Under the pieces are notes generated by a model that saw only the letters and a list, made by a program, of their open reading frames with translations, was not told where the DNA came from and did no database searches. This document shows positions 15,373 through 24,434 of a stretch of 44,243 bases of DNA, piece by piece. Source of the DNA: an uncultured Shimia sp. (GTDB lineage Bacteria; Pseudomonadota; Alphaproteobacteria; Rhodobacterales; Rhodobacteraceae); contig NZ_CAJXIV010000023.1 of assembly GCF_913054185.1 (NCBI RefSeq), forward strand, positions 1-44,243. The letters are read 5' to 3'. The translations under genes were made by a program, and so were the position numbers. How positions within the stretch are numbered: position 1 is the stretch's first letter; every line of letters starts with the position of its first letter.

Positions 15373-16851
15373 ATGTTTTCCCGCTACAAAAAGTCCGAAG
15401 CAAAGCCTGATGCCGCGGTTGCCCAAAAAGTCGCCAAGGTTGATGCTAAGAAGGCCGATCCCGCGCCAAAACCTACGGCTGCTGCCCTTGAGGCGGCTGT
15501 CGCAGAGAAAAAGGTCATGCGCCGCCCGATTGTCGAAAAGACTGCGGGTGTGGTTGTCGCCGGTGACAAGGAACGCCGCCGCAAGGAACGCCTGGGCGAA
15601 ATCAAGCTTGAGCTGCACCGCGAGCTGCTGGACAACCTGAACCTCGCCGCCCTGGACAAAGCCTCCGAGCGCGAGCTGCGGGCGGAAATCACTGCAATTG
15701 CCACCGAAGTGCTGCAGGAAAAAGCAATTGTGCTCAATCGCGAAGAGCGCACAACGGTGTTTCAGGAGCTCTATGATGAGGTCACCGGCCTCGGTCCGCT
15801 GGAAACCCTGCTGCAAGACGAAACCGTCAACGATATTCTGGTCAATGGTCCCAAACAGATCTTTGTCGAGCGCGCTGGTAAGCTGGAACTCACAGACATC
15901 GTCTTTAAAGACGAGCGTCACCTGCTGCGCATTATCGATAAGATCGTATCTGCTGTGGGTCGTCGGGTTGATGAATCCAACCCGTATGTGGATGCCCGTT
16001 TGGCTGATGGCTCGCGCTTTAACGCCATGGTGTCCCCCATTGCGGTGGACGGCTCACTCGTCTCCATTCGTAAGTTTAAGAAAGACAAGCTGGGCATTGA
16101 TGACCTGGTGAAGTTTGGGGCGTTTTCCGAGGAAATGGCCGCCTACTTGCAGGCAGCGGTATCCACCCGCCTCAACTTGATTGTGTCTGGCGGTACGGGT
16201 TCCGGTAAAACCACAACCTTGAACGCACTGAGTTCGTTTATCGACAACGCCGAGCGCATTCTGACCATCGAGGATACAGCGGAACTTCAACTGCAACAGA
16301 CGCACGTTGGCCGCATGGAAAGCCGCCCGCCAAACGTCGAAGGCAAAGGCGAAGTGTCCCCACGCGACTGTCTGAAAAACGCCCTGCGTATGCGCCCTGA
16401 CCGCATCATCGTTGGCGAGACACGTGGCGAGGAAGTGATCGATATGCTGCAAGCCATGAACACCGGCCACGACGGCTCTATGACCACCATTCACGCCAAC
16501 AACGCACGCGACGGTATTTCACGTCTGGAAAACATGATCGCCATGGCCGGGATCGAGATGCCACTCAAAGCAGTGCGGTCTCAGATTTCCTCAGCTGTGA
16601 ACCTCATTGTGCAGGCCTCCCGTCTTCAGGACGGGTCGCGCCGCATGACCTCGATCACCGAGATCACCGGCATGGAAGGCGACGTAATCTCCATGCAGGA
16701 AATCTTCCGCTTCCAGCGCACAGGTTTGACGCCGGAAAACAAGATTATCGGCCATTTCACCGCGACCGGCGTGCGCTCGCACTTTTCCGAGCGCTTCCGT
16801 CTCTGGGGTTACGATCTGCCGCCTGAAATTTATGAACCGTCTGCGGGGTAA
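15373..16851 (+). CDS. cpaF: CpaF/TadA, secretion ATPase
   Basis: 492 residues. After a lysine- and alanine-rich N-terminus (1-60) comes a type II/IV secretion ATPase core: Walker [10 protein letters not shown] at 273-281, Asp box LTIEDTAEL near 297-305, Walker B region [11 protein letters not shown] near 344-354, and His box [12 protein letters not shown] at 365-376. It is the cytoplasmic hexameric motor for Flp pilus extension; no separate retraction ATPase is present, as usual for Tad systems. It starts 15 bp after cpaE with AAAGGA upstream. Confidence 0.97.
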   Translation: MFSRYKKSEAKPDAAVAQKVAKVDAKKADPAPKPTAAALEAAVAEKKVMRRPIVEKTAGVVVAGDKERRRKERLGEIKLELHRELLDNLNLAALDKASERELRAEITAIATEVLQEKAIVLNREERTTVFQELYDEVTGLGPLETLLQDETVNDILVNGPKQIFVERAGKLELTDIVFKDERHLLRIIDKIVSAVGRRVDESNPYVDARLADGSRFNAMVSPIAVDGSLVSIRKFKKDKLGIDDLVKFGAFSEEMAAYLQAAVSTRLNLIVSGGTGSGKTTTLNALSSFIDNAERILTIEDTAELQLQQTHVGRMESRPPNVEGKGEVSPRDCLKNALRMRPDRIIVGETRGEEVIDMLQAMNTGHDGSMTTIHANNARDGISRLENMIAMAGIEMPLKAVRSQISSAVNLIVQASRLQDGSRRMTSITEITGMEGDVISMQEIFRFQRTGLTPENKIIGHFTATGVRSHFSERFRLWGYDLPPEIYEPSAG

Positions 16852-16857
16852 TCAGAC

Positions 16858-17826
16858 ATGCCATTTTCACCCGAACTCATTGTTTACGGACTGATTTTTG
16901 TCGGCGTCTTTGTCTTGGTCGAAGGTGTCTACCTGACAGTATTTGGCAAATCCATCAGCCTCAATAGCCGCGTGAACCGCCGGTTGGAGATGCTGGATAA
17001 AGGCGCCAAACGTGACGAAGTGTTGGAACAACTCCGCAAGGAGATGAAACAACACAGCGAGAGCAAAGGTATTCCGCTCTATTCGGCGCTTGCAGAAAAG
17101 GCACAAAAGGCTGCCATTGCGTTTACGCCCATACAATTGATCCTCATCATGGTTGCGGTCACGATCTTTGCGTTTCTGGGCCTGACCATTGGCACCCAAA
17201 CCGGCGTGATCACACGCGCAGGCATTGCGGTGATGATGGGCGTTGGTGGTGTGTACACTTGGGTTTCGATGAAGGCTGGTAAGCGCATCTCGATGATCGA
17301 AGAACAGCTGCCCGATGCCATTGAATTGATGGTGCGCTCCCTACGGGTCGGCCACCCGTTTTCTGCCGCGCTGCAAATTGTCTCCAAAGAAATCGACGAC
17401 CCTCTGGCCACCGAGTTTGGGGTGATCTCAGATGAGGCCGCTTACGGCCGCGATCTGGGCGAAGCGCTGAAGGACATGGCGGAACGCCTCGATATGCAAG
17501 ACATGCGTTTCTTGTCGGTTGCCGTGACCATCCAGCAGCAATCCGGTGGTAACTTGGCCGAGATTCTCGCAGGTCTTTCCAAAGTGATCCGTGCGCGCTT
17601 CCGGCTGTTTCGCCGCGTAAAAGCGATTACGGCTGAGGCCAAATGGTCCGGCAAATTTCTATCTGCCTTCCCGGTGCTTGCGCTGATCGCAATCAACGTG
17701 ATGGACCCAAATTACTATGACGAAGTGAAAGATCACTGGCTCTACATCCCTGGCTGTATCGCCGTGGGCGTGTTTCTGGGCATGAACCTCATTGTCATGA
17801 AAATTCTGACCAACATCAAAGTTTAA
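16858..17826 (+). CDS. tadB: TadB, inner-membrane platform protein (T2SSF domain)
   Basis: 322 residues. Three N-terminal hydrophobic segments (about 5-26, 96-115, 120-138) come first. A cytoplasmic GspF/T2SSF domain follows, with QLPDAIELMVRSLRVGHPF and an LRVGHPFSAALQ amphipathic stretch, then two C-terminal membrane helices (about 263-280 and 293-318). With TadC it forms the membrane platform on which the CpaF ATPase acts. The gene starts six bases after cpaF, a sign of tight coupling. Confidence 0.95.
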   Translation: MPFSPELIVYGLIFVGVFVLVEGVYLTVFGKSISLNSRVNRRLEMLDKGAKRDEVLEQLRKEMKQHSESKGIPLYSALAEKAQKAAIAFTPIQLILIMVAVTIFAFLGLTIGTQTGVITRAGIAVMMGVGGVYTWVSMKAGKRISMIEEQLPDAIELMVRSLRVGHPFSAALQIVSKEIDDPLATEFGVISDEAAYGRDLGEALKDMAERLDMQDMRFLSVAVTIQQQSGGNLAEILAGLSKVIRARFRLFRRVKAITAEAKWSGKFLSAFPVLALIAINVMDPNYYDEVKDHWLYIPGCIAVGVFLGMNLIVMKILTNIKV

Positions 17827-17838
17827 GGAGATCCCGCG

Positions 17839-18813
17839 ATGACCACTATGGAAGCCCTAAACATGATGCTGACCGATATGCTTGGACCACGTGGTCCGAT
17901 GATAGCGATCCTGGTCCTGGGCCTGTTCTTTGCTCTTCTCGTGGCCGCCGCCGTCATGGCGCGCCAAGACGACCCCATTTCCAAACTCAACAAGTCGCAG
18001 ACCCAAAAATCTTCGGCGCGGGCCACAAAAGAAGAGCGCCTGCGCCGCAAGGCGTCCAATGCCAAGCTCGACAAATACAAAGCTTTCCTTGAGCCGCAAA
18101 GCGAAGAAGAGCTGAGCTCGGTGCGCCTCAAACTGATGCAGGCCGGATACCCATCTCGCGACGCGGTCCGGGCCTTCCACTTGGCACAGATGGTGTTGGG
18201 CATTGGCGGCTTGGTGCTTGGCGTAACCTACTTTATCCTTGTGAAGCAAACCGATCAGTCCTCCACAACGGACATGTTGTTCTGGACCCTTGGCCCCGGG
18301 GGCGCTGGATATTTCCTGCCCAAATACTGGGTTACCCGCCGCGTGGAAGAGCGCAAAGAGGAGATCACCGCTGGTTTCCCCGACAGCCTTGACATGATGC
18401 TGGTCTGCGTCGAAGCGGGTCAGTCCTTGGATCAATCCATTGTGCGCGTGGCCGGTGAATTGCGCGCCTCCTACCCTGCGCTTGCTCAAGAGTTCGAAAT
18501 TGTGGCCCACGAAATGAAGGCCGGTAAAGACAAATCTCAGGTTTTGGCCGACATGGGCGAACGCTGTGGTGTGCAAGACGTGTCCTCCTTTGTGACCGTT
18601 TTGATCCAATCGGCCACCTTTGGTACCTCGATCGCCGAAGCGTTGCGGGTCTATGCTGGCGAGATGCGTGACAAACGGGTGATGCGCGCCGAAGAAGCGG
18701 CAAACAAGTTGCCAACAAAGATGACATTGGCCACTATGGGGCTCACTGTACCGCCGCTGTTGATTATCTTGGTCAGCCCTTCTGTGATTGGGATCACCCA
18801 GCTCGGCCAGTGA
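17839..18813 (+). CDS. tadC: TadC, inner-membrane platform protein (T2SSF domain)
   Basis: 324 residues. N-terminal membrane helices at about 17-37, 115-135 and 147-163 precede the T2SSF domain with GFPDSLDMMLVCVEAGQSLDQ. A C-terminal hydrophobic pair follows (about 293-320). It is paralogous to TadB and is its usual partner. AAGGAG precedes the ATG, and the gap to tadB is 12 bp. The TPR lipoprotein gene follows after 28 bp. Confidence 0.95.
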   Translation: MTTMEALNMMLTDMLGPRGPMIAILVLGLFFALLVAAAVMARQDDPISKLNKSQTQKSSARATKEERLRRKASNAKLDKYKAFLEPQSEEELSSVRLKLMQAGYPSRDAVRAFHLAQMVLGIGGLVLGVTYFILVKQTDQSSTTDMLFWTLGPGGAGYFLPKYWVTRRVEERKEEITAGFPDSLDMMLVCVEAGQSLDQSIVRVAGELRASYPALAQEFEIVAHEMKAGKDKSQVLADMGERCGVQDVSSFVTVLIQSATFGTSIAEALRVYAGEMRDKRVMRAEEAANKLPTKMTLATMGLTVPPLLIILVSPSVIGITQLGQ

Positions 18814-18841
18814 GGCAAAAACGAGCAAAAAAGCGTCCCAA

Positions 18842-19405
18842 ATGACACACCTCCGGGCTTTGGCCCTGATGACCCTGACTTGTGCTGTAGCCGCCTGTGA
18901 CCCAGGCGGCTTTGGCGCGTCAAACGACAGCCCTTACGCCCCATCCGTTGATCACGGAGGTGAGGCCGTTGATGGGCTGGTTGTTGGCTGGCGGCTTATG
19001 GAAGCTGGCGAAACCGAGTTGGCAATGGACGCCTTTGTCCGTGCAGGACTTGAGCAAGGCCGCACCCCGGATGTGCTGGCCGCCGTGGGCACTGCGAACC
19101 TTGTCATGGGACGTCTGGGCCAGGCCGAAGATCTTTTGCGCGCGTCTATCGAGGCTGACAACTCCCACCCTGAAACGTGGAACAACCTTGGCATCACGCT
19201 TCTGGAGCAGGGCAAGTTTGGCGAGGCAGAACAGATCCTGCGCCGCGCTTATGCGCTGGACAATGGCGAAAGTGACGCAATCCGCGATAATTTGCGCTTG
19301 GCACTCGCAAATTCGAATCAACCCGTCTATGGTGACGTAAAAGAACAAGAATATAAATTGGTGCGGCGGGGTAGCAGCGACTACGTGATCCGCCAGACGC
19401 CATGA
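18842..19405 (+). CDS. TPR lipoprotein, TadD-like (first)
   Basis: 187 residues from the ATG at 18842. This start gives a lipoprotein signal with lipobox AVAAC and acylated C18; longer in-frame starts inside tadC would bury the signal. At least two tetratricopeptide repeats are visible (about 55-150), including ADNSHPETWNNLGITLLEQGKF-like and GEAEQILRRAYALDNGE units. TadD-type TPR lipoproteins are needed for Flp pilus assembly and may help the secretin reach the outer membrane. No good Shine-Dalgarno is visible, so translation may be coupled to tadC. Confidence 0.85.
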   Translation: MTHLRALALMTLTCAVAACDPGGFGASNDSPYAPSVDHGGEAVDGLVVGWRLMEAGETELAMDAFVRAGLEQGRTPDVLAAVGTANLVMGRLGQAEDLLRASIEADNSHPETWNNLGITLLEQGKFGEAEQILRRAYALDNGESDAIRDNLRLALANSNQPVYGDVKEQEYKLVRRGSSDYVIRQTP

Positions 19406-19436
19406 ATTGAGAGCAAGAGCAGCAAAGGACGCAAAC

Positions 19437-20285
19437 ATGCGCCATCCTGTTTTGGGGACTATTTGTGTGGCCGGGCTAGTCGCGTTGACAGCTTGCGCTG
19501 ACAAGAGTGATGAAAGCGTTGAACGGGCCATTCAGGACGTGAACGCGGTGGATGAGGCGAACCTGTCTGACGTGATGTTGACGGTTGCCGATCCCAATGA
19601 AGGCATCGCCTATTTCCAACGCACCTTAAAAGGCAACCCCGACCGCATTGATATTCAGCGTGGCTTGGCTGTGTCTTATGTCCGCGCCAAGCGCTTCACC
19701 GAAGCCGTGCCAGCATGGAAACAGGTTACCAAGCACAAAGACAGCACGGCCAACGACCGCGTGGATATGGCCGACGCACAAATCCGTGCAGGTATGTGGG
19801 ACGACGCTGAGAAAACACTCGACAGCATCCCGCCGACCCATGAAACCTTCAAGCGCTACCGCCTTGAAGCGATGATTGCTGACAGCAACAAAGAGTGGAA
19901 CCGGGCTGACAGCTTCTATGAGATTGCTGTAGGCCTGACAACGCGCCCGGCTGGTGTGATGAACAACTGGGGCTACTCCAAGCTGACCCGCGGGGATTAT
20001 ACCGAAGCGGAGCGTCTGTTTGGTGAAGCCGTGCGTCAGGACAGCACACTGTTCACCGCCAAAAACAACATGGTTCTGGCCCGAGGTGCCCAACGTCAAT
20101 ACACGTTGCCAGTGATTCCGATGGTGCAAACCGAGCGGGCACAGCTTCTGCACACGCTGGCACTGTCTGCGATCAAGCAGGGCGACACCGAAACCGGAAA
20201 AGTGTTGTTGCGCGAAGCGGTGGAAACCCATCCGCAACACTTTGAGGCCGCGGTGCGCGCCTTGGATGCACTCGAAAACGGCTAA
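19437..20285 (+). CDS. TPR lipoprotein, TadD-like (second)
   Basis: 282 residues from the ATG at 19437, with AAGGA seven bases upstream. A lipobox LVALTAC places acylated C20 at the mature end. TPR-like helices cover about 50-270: NPDRIDIQRGLAVSYVRAKR, then MNNWGYSKLTRGDYTEAERLF, and a C-terminal repeat around LLHTLALSAIKQGDTE. It is the second TPR lipoprotein in a row and probably the TadD counterpart; its neighbour may be a paralogue or a separate pilotin. The prepilin peptidase gene begins nine bases later. Confidence 0.87.
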   Translation: MRHPVLGTICVAGLVALTACADKSDESVERAIQDVNAVDEANLSDVMLTVADPNEGIAYFQRTLKGNPDRIDIQRGLAVSYVRAKRFTEAVPAWKQVTKHKDSTANDRVDMADAQIRAGMWDDAEKTLDSIPPTHETFKRYRLEAMIADSNKEWNRADSFYEIAVGLTTRPAGVMNNWGYSKLTRGDYTEAERLFGEAVRQDSTLFTAKNNMVLARGAQRQYTLPVIPMVQTERAQLLHTLALSAIKQGDTETGKVLLREAVETHPQHFEAAVRALDALENG

Positions 20286-20294
20286 GGTTTCTTG

Positions 20295-20828
20295 ATGCAG
20301 GTTTCCAGCACATTTGCGCTCTGGGCTTTGATCCCAGCGTTGCCGCTTTGTGTCTACATTTTTTGGGTGGACATGAAGTATAAGAAGATCAGCAACCTGT
20401 CCGTCTGGGCGCTGTTTGCGATCTTTGTTGTGGTAGGCTTAACCACTTTGCCGATCATGGAATTTGCCTGGCGTTTCGCCAATTATGGCGTCGTGTTTGC
20501 GGTGCTTCTGCTGATGTGGATGGCACGTCAGGTCGGTGCTGGTGACGTAAAAATGGCCGCTGTGGTCGCGCTTTTTGTCGACAAAAATGATGCCAGCTAC
20601 ATGTTGATCATCACATTTGCATCCATTGTTGTGGCCGTCTTGGCCACGTTGATTGTCCGCGCGACGCCTTTGCGCAAGCTTGCACCGGATTGGGCCGCTT
20701 GGAAGCTCAAAGCCTCTGAGAACAACATCAATGTTGGCAAAGGCGATCAGATCACCATTCCGATGGGCACGGGCATTGGATTGGCCCTCTGCACCTACCT
20801 TTTGTTGGGCGTTCTGCACGGTCAATAG
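20295..20828 (+). CDS. cpaA: CpaA/TadV, A24-family prepilin peptidase
   Basis: 177 residues, mostly membrane helices. The two catalytic aspartates of A24 peptidases are D26 (WVDMKYKKISN) and D84 (GAGDVKM). It lacks the N-terminal methylase domain of PilD-type enzymes, as is normal for TadV/CpaA. It should cleave the three Flp precursors after glycine 14. The start at the second codon of the frame is preferred, with AAGG eight bases upstream. It closes the recognisable Tad genes; the next gene is 115 bp away. Confidence 0.93.
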   Translation: MQVSSTFALWALIPALPLCVYIFWVDMKYKKISNLSVWALFAIFVVVGLTTLPIMEFAWRFANYGVVFAVLLLMWMARQVGAGDVKMAAVVALFVDKNDASYMLIITFASIVVAVLATLIVRATPLRKLAPDWAAWKLKASENNINVGKGDQITIPMGTGIGLALCTYLLLGVLHGQ

Positions 20829-20943
20829 ACGGCGCGCACCTTGATACTGGCCCGATGCGGCCCAAAAAACGCCACCTTTTGATTGTTTATGGGATGGAAA
20901 CAGACCGAGGGCTAAACGGCCCTCTCTCAGGAGTGTTGCGTCG

Positions 20944-22251
20944 ATGAATATGCAGACCGCCAACGTGATGGCCCCCCCGCCCCCCAAGCGGATTGAGGAG
21001 ATGAAACTCCCACGGGTGATGATGCGCGACATCCTTCTGAAAACAATGTTCCGCAAAAACGTGGATATGGTCACCGACATTTCCAAAGCCATCTGCCTAC
21101 CTTCTGCGGTGACGCAAGAGCTGGTGGATATGGCGCGTGAGCAAAAACTGCTTGAGGCCACCGGCACGCTGAACGCCAACTCCGGCAATGAAATGGGTTA
21201 TCAACTCACCGATGCGGGCAAGAACCGCGCTTTGGACGCTTTGGCCCAGTCTGAGTACTTTGGCGCGATGCCAGTGCCGCTGGATGTGTACCGCGAGCAG
21301 GTGAAACGCCAGTCGATCCGCAACATTCAAATCTCCCGCGATCAGCTCACCGGCGCGATGGGCCACCTGATCCTGCCGCCGGACCTGCTCGATCAGCTTG
21401 GCCCTGCTGTGGGCGCAGGTCGCTCGATCCTGATGTATGGCCCTCCCGGCAACGGTAAATCTTCGATTTCCAATGGCATTCGTGACGCTATGGGTGACAA
21501 GGTCTACGTGCCGCACGCCATCGAATATGCCGGTCAGGTGATCACCGTCTATGACCCGATTGTGCACTCTGCCGCTGAAGGTGATGAGCAAGACATGTCA
21601 AGCCTGCGCCGCGTTGCCAGGTTTGACAGCCGCTATGTAAAATGTGACCGCCCAACCGTGATCACCGGGGGCGAATTGTCCCTGAACATGCTGGACCTGG
21701 TCTACAATCCAACAGCCCGCACCTATCAGGCGCCGCTGCAACTCAAATCCACCGGTGGCATTTTTATCGTGGACGATCTGGGCCGCCAGGAAGAGTCGCC
21801 TCAATCCTTGGTGAACCGCTGGATTGTGCCGCTGGAAGAAAGCAAAGACATTCTTGCGCTTCAGTCTGGTGAGAAATTTGAAGTGCCCTTTGACACGTTG
21901 GTTATCTTCTCCACCAACTTCCATCCAAACGAGATTTTTGACCAAGCCGCCCTGCGCCGGATTTTCTACAAGATCAAAATCGACGGCCCAAGCCAGGAGA
22001 ACTTCCTGAAAATCTTTGCGCTGGTCGCCAAGAAAAAGGGTCTGCCGCTGGATGAGACATCTCTCATTCACCTGCTCAAAACCAAATACCCCACCATCGA
22101 CAACACCTATGCCAACTATCAGCCGGTGTTCCTAATTGATCAGATCATCTCGATCTGTGAGTTTGAGGGCATTCCTTACCAAATGCGGCCCGATCTGATC
22201 GACCGCGCCTGGGCCAATATGTTTGTGAAAGACGAGCACATCGTCAAGTAA
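20944..22251 (+). CDS. AAA ATPase of unknown role at the end of the Tad cluster
   Basis: 435 residues. Residues about 25-105 look like a winged-helix-like or helical domain (MMRDILLKTMFRKNV and YQLTDAGKNRALDAL). The AAA domain follows: Walker A GPPGNGKS at 166-173, Walker B IFIVDD at 273-278, a sensor asparagine at N325 (FSTNFHPNE) and an arginine pair R338/R339 in ALRRIF. A C-terminal helical lid precedes the end. The ATPase core is intact. It is not one of the standard Tad motor proteins and I cannot assign a family name. Position downstream of cpaA, same strand, with a terminator directly after it, suggests it belongs to the Tad region; function in pilus control is inference. Confidence 0.85.
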   Translation: MNMQTANVMAPPPPKRIEEMKLPRVMMRDILLKTMFRKNVDMVTDISKAICLPSAVTQELVDMAREQKLLEATGTLNANSGNEMGYQLTDAGKNRALDALAQSEYFGAMPVPLDVYREQVKRQSIRNIQISRDQLTGAMGHLILPPDLLDQLGPAVGAGRSILMYGPPGNGKSSISNGIRDAMGDKVYVPHAIEYAGQVITVYDPIVHSAAEGDEQDMSSLRRVARFDSRYVKCDRPTVITGGELSLNMLDLVYNPTARTYQAPLQLKSTGGIFIVDDLGRQEESPQSLVNRWIVPLEESKDILALQSGEKFEVPFDTLVIFSTNFHPNEIFDQAALRRIFYKIKIDGPSQENFLKIFALVAKKKGLPLDETSLIHLLKTKYPTIDNTYANYQPVFLIDQIISICEFEGIPYQMRPDLIDRAWANMFVKDEHIVK

Positions 22252-22255
22252 TCCC

Positions 22256-22283
22256 AAAAGGCCGCATACCGCGGCCTTTTTTA
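22256..22283 (+). terminator. Intrinsic terminator after the AAA ATPase gene
   Basis: AAAAGGCCGC and GCGGCCTTTT form a perfect 10-bp stem with a 5-base loop, ending in six T. It marks the end of the Tad block. Confidence 0.95.
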
Positions 22284-22311
22284 TGCGCGCCACTTCGCCT
22301 ACATAACGCGC

Positions 22312-22560
22312 ATGTCTCCGCTTGCACATATCGCCGCCCTTCCCGTTCGCCTGTATCGCTTGGTGTTCAGCCCGTGGGTTGGCTTTAATTGCCGCTATCA
22401 ACCAACATGTTCAGCCTATGCGCTGGAAGCGCTGGAAAAACATGGCGCGATCAAAGGCAGTTGGTTGACCCTGCGCCGCATTGGCCGGTGTCATCCCTTT
22501 GGTAGTAGCGGATATGACCCCGTCCCTCCCTGCCGCTGCGACAGCGAAGACAAGCCGTAA
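22312..22560 (+). CDS. yidD: YidD, membrane protein insertion efficiency factor
   Basis: 82 residues with the YidD (DUF37) pattern: [12 protein letters not shown], then [15 protein letters not shown] and RRIGRCHPF, with three conserved cysteines. YidD is a small amphipathic inner-membrane-associated protein that aids YidC-dependent insertion. It is commonly encoded between rnpA and yidC; here yidC is 3.6 kb downstream and rnpA is not in the window. No Shine-Dalgarno is visible; the ATG lies 28 bp after the terminator T run, so translation may start from a very short leader. Confidence 0.93.
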   Translation: MSPLAHIAALPVRLYRLVFSPWVGFNCRYQPTCSAYALEALEKHGAIKGSWLTLRRIGRCHPFGSSGYDPVPPCRCDSEDKP

Positions 22561-22650
22561 CCCTGCGACCAAACACACACAAACACGTCTGGACACCCGC
22601 CATAAGAGTGCTAGCCTGACGCCATTCAATTGTCCTTCAGGAGATTTCCC

Positions 22651-23154
22651 ATGCGCCTTTCTCATATTTTGGCCACCACGGCCGCACTAGCCCTGGGCAG
22701 CACTGCCGCCATGGCTGACAAATTTGTCGGATACGGTGCGGTTGATGGCTGGAACGTGCACATCGACACGGAAAAAGGCACCTGTATGGTGGAAACCAAA
22801 GACGGCTTGGACAACGTCATCCAAATGGGCCTGACCAAAGATCGCGCCATTGGCTACATCGGTATTTTCACCAAGGCCGACACCAACATCCGCACCGACG
22901 TCAAACAGGATGTGGCGCTGTTGATTGGTGAAAACCTCTATGTTGGCGAAGCCACCGGCATGCGCGGCAACATCACCAAAGGCTACAGCGGCGGCTATGT
23001 GCTGACCGACGACCCTGAGGTGTACGACGCCATTCGCCGTGCGCCCACCATGACCGTGTTCCCGGAAAAAGAATACTCGTTCATTGTTGATCTGGCTGGC
23101 ACCGCCAAGGCGCTGGATCTGGCCAAGAAATGCAACGAAGATCAACTTCAGTAA
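22651..23154 (+). CDS. Secreted protein of unknown function
   Basis: 167 residues from the ATG at 22651, with AGGAG eight bases upstream. A clear signal peptide (hydrophobic 5-20, AMA-DK near 24) leads to a soluble acidic domain. Two cysteines remain (in GTCMVE and KKCNEDQ), which could form a disulfide in the periplasm. Repeated hydrophobic strands (IGYIGIF, VALLIGENLYVG, YSFIVDLAG) suggest a beta-rich fold. I do not recognise the family. It lies between yidD and ttcA on the same strand and is followed by a strong hairpin. Confidence 0.8.
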   Translation: MRLSHILATTAALALGSTAAMADKFVGYGAVDGWNVHIDTEKGTCMVETKDGLDNVIQMGLTKDRAIGYIGIFTKADTNIRTDVKQDVALLIGENLYVGEATGMRGNITKGYSGGYVLTDDPEVYDAIRRAPTMTVFPEKEYSFIVDLAGTAKALDLAKKCNEDQLQ

Positions 23155-23503
23155 TCGGCAAATCATAGGCTGTGCGTGGTTTGTGAACACGCGCAGCCCC
23201 CGCCAAAAAGGAAACAAACTGTTTCCCTGAGCCCTTTCAAGCTCATGTTGTTAAGCCCTCCCCATCTCGGACCCATTTGAGAGCGCTATCAATTCGGCGC
23301 TGACACGGCAGAAGCCCAATAAAGGCAGGCTTTCGCAAGACACTGTCTCAGTCAATCACGCCTGCAGCCCATCACTATGATATCGTGTGCCTCAAATCAC
23401 ACGGGGTCTGGTTTTCCTTACGAGCGCTTGCGGTCCGATGCCAACCTGTGGATATCCTTGGGGATAGATTGACCCTGGACGATCCTTTCGCATAAGGCAC
23501 GGC
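23155..23503 (+). other. 349-bp intergenic region with two hairpins
   Basis: An 11-bp stem with one G-U (23168-23178 with 23188-23198) starts 13 bp after the secreted-protein stop. It has no T run. A smaller hairpin, GGAAAC-AAACT-GTTTCC, lies at 23210-23226. The remaining 280 bp up to ttcA show no open frame I trust, no tRNA and no convincing promoter pair. Confidence 0.5.
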
Positions 23504-24373
23504 ATGTTAGACGACCTCAATGATATCCATCCGCTGTTTCAGGACGCGCCTTCTTCGACCAATTTCAAGAAGTTGCGCAAGCGAATCGTGCGTCAAACGC
23601 GCGAGGCCATAGAACAGTACGGCATGATCGAACGCGGTGCGAAGTGGCTCATATGCCTTTCCGGCGGTAAGGATTCCTATACCCTGCTCGCAGTTTTGCA
23701 TGAGTTGAAATGGCGCGGATTGCTGCCGGTTGAACTTCTGGCCTGCAATCTGGATCAGGGACAGCCCAACTTCCCGGCCACAGTTCTGCCGGCGTTTCTG
23801 GAAAAGATGCAGGTGCCGCACCGCATCGAATACCAAGACACTTACTCGATTGTGAAAGACAAAGTGCCCGAAGGACGGACCTTTTGTGCGCTGTGTTCCC
23901 GTCTGCGCCGCGGCAACCTCTATCGCATCGCCCGCGAAGAGGGGTGTAGTGCCGTGGTCCTTGGACATCACCGGGACGACATCCTCGAAACCTTCTTCAT
24001 GAATCTGTTCCATGGTGGCCGTCTGGCCACCATGCCGCCCAAGCTTGTTAACGAAGAAGGCGATCTTTTTGTCTATCGCCCGCTGGCACATGTGGCCGAA
24101 CAGGATTGTGAGAAATTCGCCAAGGCCCTGAATTATCCCATCATCCCGTGTGACCTATGCGGGTCTCAAGATGGCCTGCAACGCCAACAGGTTAAGCAGA
24201 TCCTTGATCAGTGGGAGGCCAACAGCCCAGGACGTCGCCAAGTGATGTTCAAAGCTCTAACCAACATCCGTCCAAGCCATATGATGGATCCAAAACTGTT
24301 CGATTTTACCGGATTAATTCGAGAATCAGTAAAATTTGAGGAAAATTCGGATACCATCCCTAAGCTACGTTAA
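23504..24373 (+). CDS. ttcA: TtcA, tRNA 2-thiocytidine synthetase
   Basis: 289 residues. The PP-loop ATP-pyrophosphatase motif [10 protein letters not shown] is near 50-59. Two CxxC motifs follow, in [11 protein letters not shown] and [10 protein letters not shown]; with other cysteines they bind the iron-sulfur cluster of TtcA. The enzyme thiolates C32 of some tRNAs in the cytoplasm. Length and motif spacing are normal. The ATG has no strong ribosome binding site. It stands alone, 61 bp before the GGDEF/EAL gene. Confidence 0.95.
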   Translation: MLDDLNDIHPLFQDAPSSTNFKKLRKRIVRQTREAIEQYGMIERGAKWLICLSGGKDSYTLLAVLHELKWRGLLPVELLACNLDQGQPNFPATVLPAFLEKMQVPHRIEYQDTYSIVKDKVPEGRTFCALCSRLRRGNLYRIAREEGCSAVVLGHHRDDILETFFMNLFHGGRLATMPPKLVNEEGDLFVYRPLAHVAEQDCEKFAKALNYPIIPCDLCGSQDGLQRQQVKQILDQWEANSPGRRQVMFKALTNIRPSHMMDPKLFDFTGLIRESVKFEENSDTIPKLR

Positions 24374-24434
24374 CTGAACACTTAAGAGAATCGATGACAC
24401 TAAACTAAGATTTATGCGTCATAGGACACCACAT

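Noticed and set aside
23168-23226. Intrinsic terminator after the secreted-protein gene
   Set aside because: The hairpins are strong but neither is followed by a T run, so they are listed only as hairpins.
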